Positions 1 to 8,438 of a stretch of 64,000 bases of DNA are shown one piece after another. Below the pieces are notes generated by a model. The model had not been told where the DNA came from and made no database searches. It saw only the letters and a list, made by a program, of their open reading frames with translations. Source of the stretch: Streptomyces yatensis (GTDB lineage: Bacteria > Actinomycetota > Actinomycetes > Streptomycetales > Streptomycetaceae). The stretch lies in contig NZ_CP072941.1 of NCBI RefSeq assembly GCF_018069625.1, positions 9,858,001 through 9,922,000 of the forward strand, written 5' to 3'. The position numbers and the translations under genes were made by a program. Each line of letters begins with the position of its first letter. Within the stretch, counting starts at the first letter, position 1.

Positions 1-2
1 CC

Positions 3-926
3 GCGGGCCACCCCGACCTGATCGTCACCTTCGGCGGCGACGGCACCTTTCTGCGCGGCGCCCGGCTCGCGGCCGTGAACGGGGCCGCCGCGCTGGGGGT
101 GAACGTGGGGCGGGTCGGCTTCCTCACCGAGATCACGGTCGATCAGGTGGCGGACGCGCTGGACGCCGTCCACGACGGCCGTGCCACGATCGAGGAGCGG
201 ATGCTGCTCACCCTGCGGGCGTCCCGGCCGCTGGAGATGCCCGAGGGCATGGAGGCGCTGCTGCGGTACGGGCGGGGCCCCTTGCCGCCCCCGCCCAAGG
301 TCCGCCCCGGCCAGGGACCCGAGGAGGTCGGCTGGGGCATTCCGCTGGATGTCATCGCCGTCAACGACGTGGTCTTCGAAAAACTCGCCCGCGACCGGCA
401 GGCGGGGCTCGGCGTGTATGTGTCCGGGCAGTTGCTCGCCTCGTACTCGGCCGACGCGATCATCGTGGCCACCCCGACCGGCTCCACCGCGTACAGCTTC
501 GCCGCCGGCGGGCCGGTGGTCTCCCCGCATATGGACGCGGTGGTCTTCACCCCGGTCGCCCCGCACATCGCCTTCGACCGCACCGTGGTGGCCGCGGTGG
601 ACGAGGCCGTCGCCGTGCGGGTCCTGCCGACCTCGGGGCGGGTGGCGGTCAGCCTCGACGGGCAGTTGCGCGGCGTGCTGGATCCGGGCGACTGGGTGGC
701 CGCCTACCGGGCACCGAACCGGCTGCGGCTGGTGCGGCTCGCGCCGACGCGGTTCTACCACCGGCTGCGGGACCGCTTCCGGCTGGCCGACTCGCCCGCC
801 ACCGACGCGGCCCCGCCGTTCTACCACCCCCGCACCCCGGTCCCCCCGGACCTGGCGCATCTGCGGCTGGCCTTCGATCCCCTGCCCACGGAGCCCCTGC
901 CCCCGGAGGCGGAACACGGGGAGTGA
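3..926 (+). CDS. nadK: NAD kinase (5' end outside window)
   Basis: Phosphorylates NAD to NADP with ATP in the cytoplasm. The reading frame is already open at the window edge, so the N-terminus is missing. The ATP/Mg-binding GGDGT motif is encoded at 33-47, followed by the NVGRVGFLTE strand and the conserved NAD-binding ATPTGSTAYSFAAGGPVVSP segment. The central part carries a proline- and glycine-rich insert of about 25 residues (encoded near 262-340) that I do not expect in typical bacterial NAD kinases. There is also a long proline-rich tail after the last conserved strand. The stop overlaps a possible GTG at 923 of the next frame, but the downstream gene more likely starts at 971. Streptomyces often carry more than one NAD kinase, and this insert suggests a secondary paralogue (inference). 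Confidence 0.93.
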   Translation, partial: AGHPDLIVTFGGDGTFLRGARLAAVNGAAALGVNVGRVGFLTEITVDQVADALDAVHDGRATIEERMLLTLRASRPLEMPEGMEALLRYGRGPLPPPPKVRPGQGPEEVGWGIPLDVIAVNDVVFEKLARDRQAGLGVYVSGQLLASYSADAIIVATPTGSTAYSFAAGGPVVSPHMDAVVFTPVAPHIAFDRTVVAAVDEAVAVRVLPTSGRVAVSLDGQLRGVLDPGDWVAAYRAPNRLRLVRLAPTRFYHRLRDRFRLADSPATDAAPPFYHPRTPVPPDLAHLRLAFDPLPTEPLPPEAEHGE

Positions 927-970
927 CGCCGAAGATGCGGGGCGCCCACCCCGATGCCAGGCTGAGTGAT

Positions 971-1561
971 GTGACAGCTCACGCTTTTCACAGCGATCTC
1001 ACGCTGCGTGTCAACGGGGCTGACCGCCCCCTCACCCTCGACCACCGGGTGACCCTGCTGGACGCCCTGCGCGAACACCTGGCGCTGACCGGGGCCAAGA
1101 AGGGGTGCGACCACGGGCAGTGCGGGGCCTGCACCGTCCTGATCGACGGGGAGCGGGTCAACAGCTGCCTGGTGTTCGCCGTGGCCGCCCAGGGCCGCGA
1201 CATCACCACCATCGAGGGGGTGGCCGGGCTCGCCGCCACGGAAGAACTCCATCCGCTGCAGCGGGCGTTCCTGGAACACGACGGCTTCCAGTGCGGCTAT
1301 TGCACCCCGGGCCAGATCTGTTCCGCGATCGGCGCGCTCACCGAGGCCGGGCGCGGCTGGCCCAGCCATGTCACCGAGGACATGGCGGCCGGGGTCGGCG
1401 CGCCGGGCGACCTGGACGCCGACGAGATCCGGGAGCGGATGAGCGGCAACCTGTGCCGCTGCGGGGCCTACCCCGGCATCGTGGCCGCCATCCGCGAGGT
1501 CGCCGGGGCCGACGGCGGCGGGGCCCCGGCCCGCGCCGGTGCGGCGGGAGGGGCGCGATGA
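971..1561 (+). CDS. Aldehyde oxidoreductase, 2Fe-2S subunit (PaoA/XdhA-like)
   Basis: Electron-transfer subunit of a molybdenum hydroxylase of the xanthine dehydrogenase family. The N-terminal plant-ferredoxin cluster has Cys46, Cys51, Cys54 and Cys66 (CDHGQCGAC then NSC). The second 2Fe-2S domain has CGYC and CRC. The linker between them (PSHVTEDMAA...DEIRERMSGNLCRCGAY) resembles the PaoA/YagT branch rather than classical XdhA. GTG at 971 is chosen because the residues after it match family N-termini; a GTG at 923 overlapping the NAD kinase stop is the alternative. No Tat signal is visible, so the complex should be cytoplasmic, unlike E. coli PaoABC. The stop overlaps the next start in an ATGA junction, indicating translational coupling. 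Confidence 0.93.
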   Translation: MTAHAFHSDLTLRVNGADRPLTLDHRVTLLDALREHLALTGAKKGCDHGQCGACTVLIDGERVNSCLVFAVAAQGRDITTIEGVAGLAATEELHPLQRAFLEHDGFQCGYCTPGQICSAIGALTEAGRGWPSHVTEDMAAGVGAPGDLDADEIRERMSGNLCRCGAYPGIVAAIREVAGADGGGAPARAGAAGGAR

Positions 1562-2556
1562 AGCCGTTCGCCTACGAGCGCGCCACCGACCCCCAGGCCG
1601 CCGCCACGCTCGTGGCCGACTCCACCGAGACGGTGTATCTGGCCGGTGGCACCAACCTGGTGGACCTGATGAAGCTCGGGGTGACCGAGCCCGCCATGCT
1701 CGTCGACATCACCCAGCTCCCGTACGACACCATCGAGCACCGCCCCGACGGCGGTGTGCTCATCGGGGCGCTGGTCGGGGGCAGCCGGCTCGCCGGAGAC
1801 CCGGGCGTGCGCGAGCGCTTCCCCGCCCTGGCCGAAGCGCTGCTGTCCGGGGCCTCCGGGCAGCTGCGGACGGTGGCCACCACCGGCGGCAATCTGCTGC
1901 AGCGCACCCGCTGTGTGTACTTCCAGGACGTCACCAAACCCTGCAACAAGCGGCAGCCGGAAACCGGCTGTTCGGCCATCCAGGGCCTCCACCGCGACCT
2001 GGCCGTGCTCGGCACCTCCGACTTCTGCGTGGCGAGCCACCCCTCGGACATGGCGGTGGCGATGGCCGCGCTCGACGCGGTCGTCCATCTGCGGCGGGTG
2101 AACGGCAGCCCCCGCGCGGTGCCGCTGAACGAGTTCTATCTGCTGCCCGGTGACACACCGGACCGCGAGACGGTGCTGCAACCGGGTGATCTGATCACCG
2201 GTGTCGAGCTGCCACCGCCCCCCGAGGGCGCCGCCATGTCCTACCGCAAGGTCCGCGACCGCTGGTCCTACGCGTTCGCGGTGGTGTCGGTGGCCGCCGT
2301 GGCCGCCACGGACCCCGACGGCACACTGCGCGAGATCCGGCTGGGGCTCGGCGGCGTGGGCACCCGCCCCTGGCGGGCCCGCGAGGCCGAGCGGCTGCTC
2401 CTGGGCCGGCAGCCGACCGAGGAGACCCTGCGGGAGGCGGCACGGGCCGAGTTCGCCGCGGCGCGCCCGCTGCCGCAGAACGCATTCAAGATCGACCTCG
2501 CCGTGGATGTCATCACCTCGGCCGTGCGCGACCTCGTGGGAGGGCAGCGTCGATGA
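1558..2556 (+). CDS. Aldehyde oxidoreductase, FAD subunit with extra Fe-S loop (PaoB-like)
   Basis: FAD-binding middle subunit (332 residues) that passes electrons from the 2Fe-2S clusters to an acceptor. FAD-binding signatures AGGTNLVDLMK near residue 30 and TGGNLLQRTRC near 110 are present. Between them and the SHPSD motif lies an insert with Cys119, Cys129, Cys138 and Cys157. Such a loop carries an additional 4Fe-4S cluster in PaoB-type and 4-hydroxybenzoyl-CoA-reductase-type subunits and is absent from ordinary xanthine dehydrogenases. This assigns the enzyme to the PaoABC type (established family knowledge plus visible cysteines). It overlaps both neighbours by four bases, so all three subunits are probably made from one message. 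Confidence 0.92.
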   Translation: MKPFAYERATDPQAAATLVADSTETVYLAGGTNLVDLMKLGVTEPAMLVDITQLPYDTIEHRPDGGVLIGALVGGSRLAGDPGVRERFPALAEALLSGASGQLRTVATTGGNLLQRTRCVYFQDVTKPCNKRQPETGCSAIQGLHRDLAVLGTSDFCVASHPSDMAVAMAALDAVVHLRRVNGSPRAVPLNEFYLLPGDTPDRETVLQPGDLITGVELPPPPEGAAMSYRKVRDRWSYAFAVVSVAAVAATDPDGTLREIRLGLGGVGTRPWRAREAERLLLGRQPTEETLREAARAEFAAARPLPQNAFKIDLAVDVITSAVRDLVGGQRR

Positions 2557-4655
2557 CCACGCTCCAGCGGACCGTGGGCGCGGAGGTGACCCGTGTCGAA
2601 GGACGCGAGAAGGTCACCGGTACCGCGCTCTACGCCTATGAGTACCCGGTGCCGGACGCCCTGTACGCGTGGGCGGTGCAGTCCACCATCCCGCGCGGCA
2701 GGGTGCGCGCCGTCGACACCGGCGCGGCGCTGGCCCTGCCCGGCGTGGTCGCCGTGCTCGACAGCCACAATGTCTTCCGGCTGCGCCCTACCGACGCCCC
2801 CGAACTCGCCGTGCTGCAGTCCGCCGACGTCGCCTACCGGGGGCAGATCGTGGCGGCCGTGGTGGCGGACACCTTCGAGACGGCCCGTCAGGCCGCGGCG
2901 GCCCTGCGGATCGAGTACGACGTGGACGACCACGACGCCGAGCTGATGGACGGCGATCCACGCATCTTCGTCCCCGACACGGTCAACGGCGGCTACCCGG
3001 GCCAGACGGAGACCGGCGACGTGGCGGCCGCCCTCGCCGCGGCGCCGGTCGTCCTCGACGCCACGTACACCACGCCTGCGGAGCACACCAGCGCGATGGA
3101 ACCGCACGCCACCATCGCGGTCTGGGACGGGGACTCGCTCACCCTCTACAACGGCGACCAGGGCCCCTGGATGACGGCCGGCAGGGTGGCCGAGCTGTTC
3201 GGCCTGCCCGAGGGCGCCGTCCGGATCGTCGCCGACCACACCGGCGGCGGCTTCGGCTCCAAGGCGATTCCCCGCCCGCCCACGGTGCTCGCCGCGCTGG
3301 CCGCCCGCGCGGTGGGCCGCCCGGTCAAGGTGGCGGCCACCCGGCAGCAGATGTTCACCATGGTCTCGTACCGGACGCCCACCCTGCAGCGCATCCGGCT
3401 CGGCGCCGAACGGGACGGCCGGCTCACCGCCATCTGGCACGACGCGCTGCAGCAGAGCTCCACACTCAGCCCGTACTGCGAGCAGACCGTCACCCCCACC
3501 CGCGTCATGTACGCCGCGCGCCACCGCCGGACCACCCATCGCCTGGCGCAGCTGGATGTGCCGACACCCTCGTGGATGCGGGCCCCCGGCGAGGCGCCCG
3601 GGATGTTCGCGCTGGAGAGCGCGATGGACGAACTGGCCGTGGAACTGGGCATGGACCCCATCGACCTGCGGGTGGCCAACGAGCCGTCCGTGGAGCCGGA
3701 GAGCGGTCGCCCCTTCAGCAGCCGCAATCTGGTGGCGTGTCTGCGGGAGGGCGCGGCGCGCTTCGGCTGGGCGGGTCGCGACCCCGCGCCGGGGCGCCGC
3801 CGGGAGGGGCGCTGGCTGGTCGGCACCGGAGTCGCGGCGGGCAACTACCCCGCCCTCACCTGGCCCTCCACCGCGACGGCCCGAGCCGAGCCCGGCGGAG
3901 GTTTCACCGTACGGATCGCCGCGGCCGACATCGGCACCGGGGCCCGCACCGCGCTGACCCAGGTGGCGGCGGACGAACTCGGTGTGGAGATCGACCGGGT
4001 CGCCCTCGACATCGGCCGCAGCGCCTACGGCCAGGCACCGTGGGCGGGCGGCTCGATGGGCCTGAGCTCCTGGGGATGGGCGGTGTCCAAGGCGTGCCGG
4101 GCGCTGGCCAAGCGGCTCGACGAGGTCTCCGGCGCGATCCCGCCCGGCGGGCTGGAGGAGCGGGTGGACACCGCCGAGGACGTCGAGGCGCGCCGGGAGT
4201 TCTCCCGCCACGCCTACGGCGCCCAGTTCGCTGAGGTGCGGGTGGACGCCGTCACCGGCCAGGTGCGGGTCGACCGGCTGCTGGGGATGTTCGCCGCCGG
4301 GCGCATCATCAACCCCCGGACGGCGGGCTCGCAGCTGCGCGGCGCCATGTGCATGGGACTGTCGATGGCGCTGTACGAAAACCTGGAGACGGACCCGCGG
4401 TTCGGTGACTTCGCCAACCACGACCTCGCCACCTACCACATCGCCGCCCACGCCGATGTGCGGGACATCCAGGCGCACTGGATCGATGAACACGATGACG
4501 AGCTCAACCCGATGGGCAGCAAGGGCGTCGGGGAGCTGGGCATCGTCGGCACGGCGGCGGCTGTCGCCAACGCGGTCTACCACGCCACGGGGGTGCGGGT
4601 CCGCGATCTGCCGATCACGCTGGAGCGGGTGCGCGCGGGGCTGTCCGCCCACTGA
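2553..4655 (+). CDS. Aldehyde oxidoreductase, molybdenum-cofactor subunit (PaoC/XdhB-like)
   Basis: Catalytic large subunit (700 residues) binding molybdopterin-cytosine-dinucleotide-type cofactor and the aldehyde or heteroaromatic substrate. Family hallmarks are the N-terminal R(V)EGREKVTGTALYAYE segment, HTGGGFGSK in the cofactor-binding part, MRAPGEAPGMFALE, and the C-terminal KGVGELGIVGTAAAVANAV, where the glutamate of GxGELG is the expected catalytic base. The length is normal for this subunit type. No xdhC/mocA-like maturation gene follows, so insertion factors must be encoded elsewhere. Substrate cannot be read from sequence; aromatic aldehyde oxidation is the best guess from PaoABC homology. 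Confidence 0.92.
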   Translation: MTTLQRTVGAEVTRVEGREKVTGTALYAYEYPVPDALYAWAVQSTIPRGRVRAVDTGAALALPGVVAVLDSHNVFRLRPTDAPELAVLQSADVAYRGQIVAAVVADTFETARQAAAALRIEYDVDDHDAELMDGDPRIFVPDTVNGGYPGQTETGDVAAALAAAPVVLDATYTTPAEHTSAMEPHATIAVWDGDSLTLYNGDQGPWMTAGRVAELFGLPEGAVRIVADHTGGGFGSKAIPRPPTVLAALAARAVGRPVKVAATRQQMFTMVSYRTPTLQRIRLGAERDGRLTAIWHDALQQSSTLSPYCEQTVTPTRVMYAARHRRTTHRLAQLDVPTPSWMRAPGEAPGMFALESAMDELAVELGMDPIDLRVANEPSVEPESGRPFSSRNLVACLREGAARFGWAGRDPAPGRRREGRWLVGTGVAAGNYPALTWPSTATARAEPGGGFTVRIAAADIGTGARTALTQVAADELGVEIDRVALDIGRSAYGQAPWAGGSMGLSSWGWAVSKACRALAKRLDEVSGAIPPGGLEERVDTAEDVEARREFSRHAYGAQFAEVRVDAVTGQVRVDRLLGMFAAGRIINPRTAGSQLRGAMCMGLSMALYENLETDPRFGDFANHDLATYHIAAHADVRDIQAHWIDEHDDELNPMGSKGVGELGIVGTAAAVANAVYHATGVRVRDLPITLERVRAGLSAH

Positions 4656-4661
4656 GCGGCC

Positions 4662-4820
4662 GCCCGGCCGTCGTGGCTCCCGGGGACGCCCGCCCGTCGC
4701 CGCTCCTGGGGCTGTCCGGGCGGTCGGGGCTCGCGGGGTCGCCCGGCCGTAGTGGCTCCGGGCTGCCCGGCCTGCCGCCGATCCCGGCGATGCCCGGTCC
4801 TGTCGTGGCTTCCCGGGGCC
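4662..4820 (+). repeat. Degenerate 24-29 bp tandem repeats after the oxidoreductase operon
   Basis: About six imperfect copies of a unit resembling gcccggccgtcgtggctc cc-ggggac lie head to tail, starting seven bases after the stop codon at 4655. Copies begin near 4662, 4688, 4714, 4741, 4765 and 4792. There is no convincing gene in the 228-base interval. The repeats end just before a strong hairpin. Confidence 0.55.
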
Positions 4821-4839
4821 GACAGGCCCGCGGCCCCCG

Positions 4840-4870
4840 GGGTGTCCCGCGGTGACGGCGCGGGACACCC
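4840..4870. terminator. Strong hairpin between convergent genes
   Basis: Perfect 11-base arms gggtgtcccgc (4840-4850) and gcgggacaccc (4860-4870) around a nine-base loop. It lies between the oxidoreductase operon and the convergent protease gene ending at 4884, and could terminate both. No U-tract is present, as is usual in Streptomyces. Confidence 0.75.
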
Positions 4871-4883
4871 GGGTCGCGTGGGG

Positions 4884-6101
4884 TCAGCCGTTCTCGGCAG
4901 CCCCACCGGCGCCGTCCGCGCCCGCGCCGTCATCGGCCGCCCCGCCGTCATCGGCGCCGCCGTCCGCCGCGCCGCCGCCTCCGGCCGCGCCGCCGTCCCC
5001 GATCTGCGCACCGACCGCCTCCAGCGCGGTCGTCACCGGCTGGAAGAAGGTCTCACCGCCGGAGGTGCAGTCGCCGCTGCCGCCGGAGGTCAGACCGATG
5101 GCGTTGCCGTCCGCGCTGAACAGCGGGCCGCCGCTGTCGCCGGGCTCCGCGCAGACATCGGTCTGGATGAGCCCGCTGACCGTGCCCTCGGGGTAGTTGA
5201 CCGTCGCGTCCAGACCGGTGACCGAGCCGTCGTTGAGCCCGGTGGTGCTGCCCATGCGCTGCACCTGCTGGCCCACCGTGGCCTCGGCGGCCCCGACGAT
5301 GTCCACGTTCTGGCCGCCGGTGTTCACCGTGGACGGGGCCTCGGTGTTGGCGTCGTCGTAGGTGACCAGCGCGAAGTCGCCGTCACCGGGGAAGGTGGCG
5401 TCCTGCACGGTGCCGATCGGCGCGCCGTTCTGGGAGTCCGACCACTGCTCGGCGGCGACGCCGCAGTGGCCGGCGGTGAGGAACGCCGGGGCGCCGCTGT
5501 CCGTGGTGACGTTGAAGCCGAGCGAGCAGCGCGCGCCACCGCCGAAGATGGCGTCGCCGCCCGCGACGAAGGGCTTGAACTCGCCCGTGGACTTCTTGAG
5601 GGTGGCCATGCCGTCGCCCAGCGACTTCACGGTGGACTCGAGGGTGTCCCACTTCGCCCCGGTGACGGTGGAGTCGGCCGTGACCCGCAGCTCATTGGTC
5701 TTGGGGTCCACCGACCAGGCGGTGCCCGGGATGGTGGCCTTGGTCTTGAGCGTCTTCGCGGCGGTCCGCAGCGCCTTGGTGCTGTTGTCAACGCTTCTGG
5801 CCACCGCGCCGGCGCTCTTGACCTCGACGTTCACATTGTTGTTGTCGCCGACGACATTGACGATGACCTGCTGCTTGTCCTTGTCGTAATAGGCCCCGCC
5901 GAACGCCTCGCCCAGCTGTGACGCCAGCTGCGCCGCGATGTCCGCGGCCGAGGCGGCGTCCACCTTCTTCGGCTGGGCGGCCTCGGTCTTGTCGTCCTGT
6001 GAGGCGTTGGCGTTGGGCAGCAGTATCGCGGCAGCCGCGACGGCGGCGGCCCCGGCCCCCGCGAACACGATCTTTCGCTTGGGTACGCGTTTATGGCTCA
6101 A
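4884..6101 (-). CDS. Secreted S1 serine protease, streptogrisin/alpha-lytic type
   Basis: Extracellular chymotrypsin-fold protease made as a pre-pro-enzyme (405 residues). A basic start and hydrophobic segment (about residues 8-34, ending NANA) form the signal peptide. Residues about 50-180 are the pro-domain that assists folding. The mature enzyme starts near residue 183, with His212 in LTAGHC, Asp242 in GDFALV and Ser323 in GDSGGPL, plus cysteine pairs around them. The C-terminus ends in an unusual low-complexity Ala/Gly/Asp-rich tail of roughly 40 residues that could be a linker or wall-associated extension. TTG at 6101 is chosen because it is in frame and lies about eight bases from an AGGAGG Shine-Dalgarno; the ATG at 6105 is out of frame. 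It is monocistronic. Confidence 0.9.
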   Translation of the reverse strand: MSHKRVPKRKIVFAGAGAAAVAAAAILLPNANASQDDKTEAAQPKKVDAASAADIAAQLASQLGEAFGGAYYDKDKQQVIVNVVGDNNNVNVEVKSAGAVARSVDNSTKALRTAAKTLKTKATIPGTAWSVDPKTNELRVTADSTVTGAKWDTLESTVKSLGDGMATLKKSTGEFKPFVAGGDAIFGGGARCSLGFNVTTDSGAPAFLTAGHCGVAAEQWSDSQNGAPIGTVQDATFPGDGDFALVTYDDANTEAPSTVNTGGQNVDIVGAAEATVGQQVQRMGSTTGLNDGSVTGLDATVNYPEGTVSGLIQTDVCAEPGDSGGPLFSADGNAIGLTSGGSGDCTSGGETFFQPVTTALEAVGAQIGDGGAAGGGGAADGGADDGGAADDGAGADGAGGAAENG

Positions 6102-6211
6102 CTCATGACCTCCTGTTGGGGGGTTACGGGATCCGCTCATCCGCGACGAGCACGACCCGGCAGTGGATACGGGCGGCGCACGAGTTGCGTTCAGAGAGAT
6201 TGAGGAGATCT

Positions 6212-7342
6212 TTACGCGGCGCCCCCACCGGTCCGGTGGGCCAGCTCCTGGCGGACCAGCGGCAGCAGCTCGCGGCCGTAGCCGACGGCGTCGTCCAGCG
6301 GGTCGTAACCACGGATCAGCAGGGTCGTGACGCCGATGTCCACATAGTCCAGCAGCGCCTTCGCGACCGTCTCCGGGGTGCCGACCAGCGCCGTGGAGTT
6401 CCCCGCGGCCCCGGTGGCGGCCGCGGTCGCCGTCCACAGCGCCCGGTCGTGGAGTTCACCCCGGGCGGCGGCGGCCAGCAGCCGCTGGGAGCCGACGTTC
6501 TGCGGGTCCGTGCCCCCGGTCGTGGGTGAGCCGAGCGCCTCACGGCCCCACCGGGAGGAGGTGAAGGAGCCCGCCGGGCCATGGGCCCTGATGGTGTCGA
6601 GGATCCGGTGCGCCCGCTCCCACGCCTGCTCCTCGGTCGCGCCGAGGATGGGCCGGAAGGACACGCTGATACCGGGTGGCTCGGTCCGGCCCGCGGCCTT
6701 GGCGGCCCGGTGCACGGAGGCGATCTGCTCCGCCGTCTCGGCCAGCGGTTCGCCCCACAGCGCGAAGGTGTCCGCGTGCCGGCCGCCCACGGCGTACGCC
6801 GCCTCGGAGGAACCACCGAAGTACAGCGGGATGCGTGGCCGCTGATGGGGGCGGACCTCGGCGTGGAAGTCCTCGAAGCGGTAGAAGCGGCCGTCGTGTC
6901 CGAACGGCTCCTCATCCGTCCACGCCCGCTTCAGGATCTCCAGATACTCATCCGTGCGGGCGTAACGGTCGTCCTTGCCCAGAAAGTCGCCGTCCCGCCG
7001 CTGCTCGGCGTCCCGCCCGCCGCTGATGATGTGCACGGCGACCCGCCCGCCGGAGAACTGGTCGAGGGTGGCGAACGTACGGGCGGCCAGGGTGGGGGCC
7101 ACGAAGCCGGGCCGATGGGCCACCAGCAGCCCGAGCCGTTCGGTGCGCGCGGCGACATACGCGGCCACCTGGGCGCCGTCGGGGGTGGCGGAGCCGTAGC
7201 CGATCAGCACCCGGTCGAAGCCCGCGTCCTCATGGGCGCGGGCGAACCGCAGGGTGTACTCGGCGTCCACGACGGGGCCGCGGGCCGGGTGGATCTCGGA
7301 CACCTCATGGGTGCCGATCATTCCGATGAACTCGACGGACAT
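6212..7342 (-). CDS. LLM-class FMN-dependent monooxygenase (SsuD-like)
   Basis: 376-residue flavin-dependent oxidoreductase of the bacterial luciferase/alkanesulfonate monooxygenase family, which uses FMNH2 and O2 to attack organic substrates, commonly releasing sulfite from C-S bonds. Family features are the N-terminal EFIGMIGTHEVSEIHP strand, HRPGFVAPTLAARTFATLDQFSGGRV and the NIISGG-like VHIISGGRDAEQ flavin site, then IPLYFGGSSEAAY and the C-terminal LLIRGYDPLDDA. ATG at 7342 follows a ggagaaagg ribosome site. It is the last gene of a minus-strand operon with a peptide-type ABC importer. A partner flavin reductase is not encoded here. Sulfonate or other organosulfur use is inferred from the family and from the upstream leader peptide. 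Confidence 0.9.
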   Translation of the reverse strand: MSVEFIGMIGTHEVSEIHPARGPVVDAEYTLRFARAHEDAGFDRVLIGYGSATPDGAQVAAYVAARTERLGLLVAHRPGFVAPTLAARTFATLDQFSGGRVAVHIISGGRDAEQRRDGDFLGKDDRYARTDEYLEILKRAWTDEEPFGHDGRFYRFEDFHAEVRPHQRPRIPLYFGGSSEAAYAVGGRHADTFALWGEPLAETAEQIASVHRAAKAAGRTEPPGISVSFRPILGATEEQAWERAHRILDTIRAHGPAGSFTSSRWGREALGSPTTGGTDPQNVGSQRLLAAAARGELHDRALWTATAAATGAAGNSTALVGTPETVAKALLDYVDIGVTTLLIRGYDPLDDAVGYGRELLPLVRQELAHRTGGGAA

Positions 7343-7385
7343 CGTCAGCCTTTCTCCGAGGGGCGGGAAGTGGCCGGGGGAATGG

Positions 7386-8438
7386 TCACCGCCCGGCTTC
7401 CTTGTCTGTTTCTCCGGCGGCCGCCACCAGCTCCGGCGGCCCTGGCGCGGTGGCCGGGGGAGTCGCCCCGGCCACCAGCTCACGCCACTGGGGCACCCGG
7501 TGGCAGGCGGCGGTGCGCCCCGGGCCCACCGGGGCCGGCGCGGGCGCGGTGCGGCAGGAGCCGGTGACGAACGGGCAGCGGTGGCCGAAGACACAGCCCT
7601 CCCGCGCCGTCCAGGAGGGCGGTTCGGCCGACGGGCGCAGCGCCGTCGCGCCCGGCCCGCCCCCGCCCCGTACGCTCGGCGCGGAGGCGATGAGCAGCGC
7701 GGTGTACGGATGCAGCGGCCGGCCGAACACCTCCCGTACGGGCCCCTGCTCCACCACCCGGCCGCGGTAGAGCACCGCCACCCGGTCGGCGATGCCCGCC
7801 AGCGAGCTGAGGTCGTGCGAGATGACGACGACGGCCATCCCGCGCTCGGTGCGCAGCCGGTCCAGCAGCCGCAGCACCCGGTTGCGGTTGGAGGCGTCCA
7901 GGGCGCTCACCGGCTCATCGGCGATCAGCAGCCGGGGCCGGATGACGATCGCCCGCGCGAGCAGCACCCGCTGGCGCTGACCGCCGGAGATCGCGCCGGG
8001 CAGCCGATCGCCGAGGCGTGCCGCGTCCAGGCCCACCGTCTCCAGCGCCCCGTCCACCTGTGCGGCGATCTCCGTGTCGCCGAGATCCCCCGCGACGGCG
8101 AGCGGTTCGGCCACCGCCCGGCGGACCGTCAGCTCCGGGTCCAGGGCCCGCAGCGGATCCTGGAACGCGTAACTCAGCCGCCCCGAACGGCGGAACGCCC
8201 GCAGCGCGCGCCCCCGCAGCCCGGAGATCTCGCGCCCGTCGAAGACCACCCGGCCCGAGCGCGGCGGGACCAGGCCCACGGCCGTACGGGCCAGCGTGGT
8301 CTTGCCGGAGCCGGTCTCCCCGATGACCCCGACGATCTCGCCCTCGGCCACGGACAGCTCCACACCGTCCAGCACCGGCCGCGCGTCCCGCCGGCCGAAG
8401 GCCACGGTCAGTCCGGAGATCTCCAGCAGCCCGCTCAT
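7386..8438 (-). CDS. Peptide-type ABC importer ATPase 2 (DppF-like)
   Basis: 350-residue ATPase that energises import through the inner-membrane permeases encoded upstream. Walker A is GETGSGKTTLA near residue 40, the signature is ISGGQRQRVLLARA, and Walker B is LLIADEPVSALD. A C-terminal oligopeptide-transporter extension contains the cysteine pattern CVFGHRCPF...C...C that in Dpp/Opp ATPases marks the OppF/DppF C-terminal domain. ATG at 8438 overlaps the stop of the partner ATPase in an ATGA junction. Confidence 0.92.
   Translation of the reverse strand: MSGLLEISGLTVAFGRRDARPVLDGVELSVAEGEIVGVIGETGSGKTTLARTAVGLVPPRSGRVVFDGREISGLRGRALRAFRRSGRLSYAFQDPLRALDPELTVRRAVAEPLAVAGDLGDTEIAAQVDGALETVGLDAARLGDRLPGAISGGQRQRVLLARAIVIRPRLLIADEPVSALDASNRNRVLRLLDRLRTERGMAVVVISHDLSSLAGIADRVAVLYRGRVVEQGPVREVFGRPLHPYTALLIASAPSVRGGGGPGATALRPSAEPPSWTAREGCVFGHRCPFVTGSCRTAPAPAPVGPGRTAACHRVPQWRELVAGATPPATAPGPPELVAAAGETDKEAGR

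Noticed and set aside
2268..4868. An 866-codon minus-strand open frame
   Set aside because: It lies opposite the molybdenum subunit gene and has no family motifs; the composition (His/Gly/Arg-rich) is typical of antisense translation.
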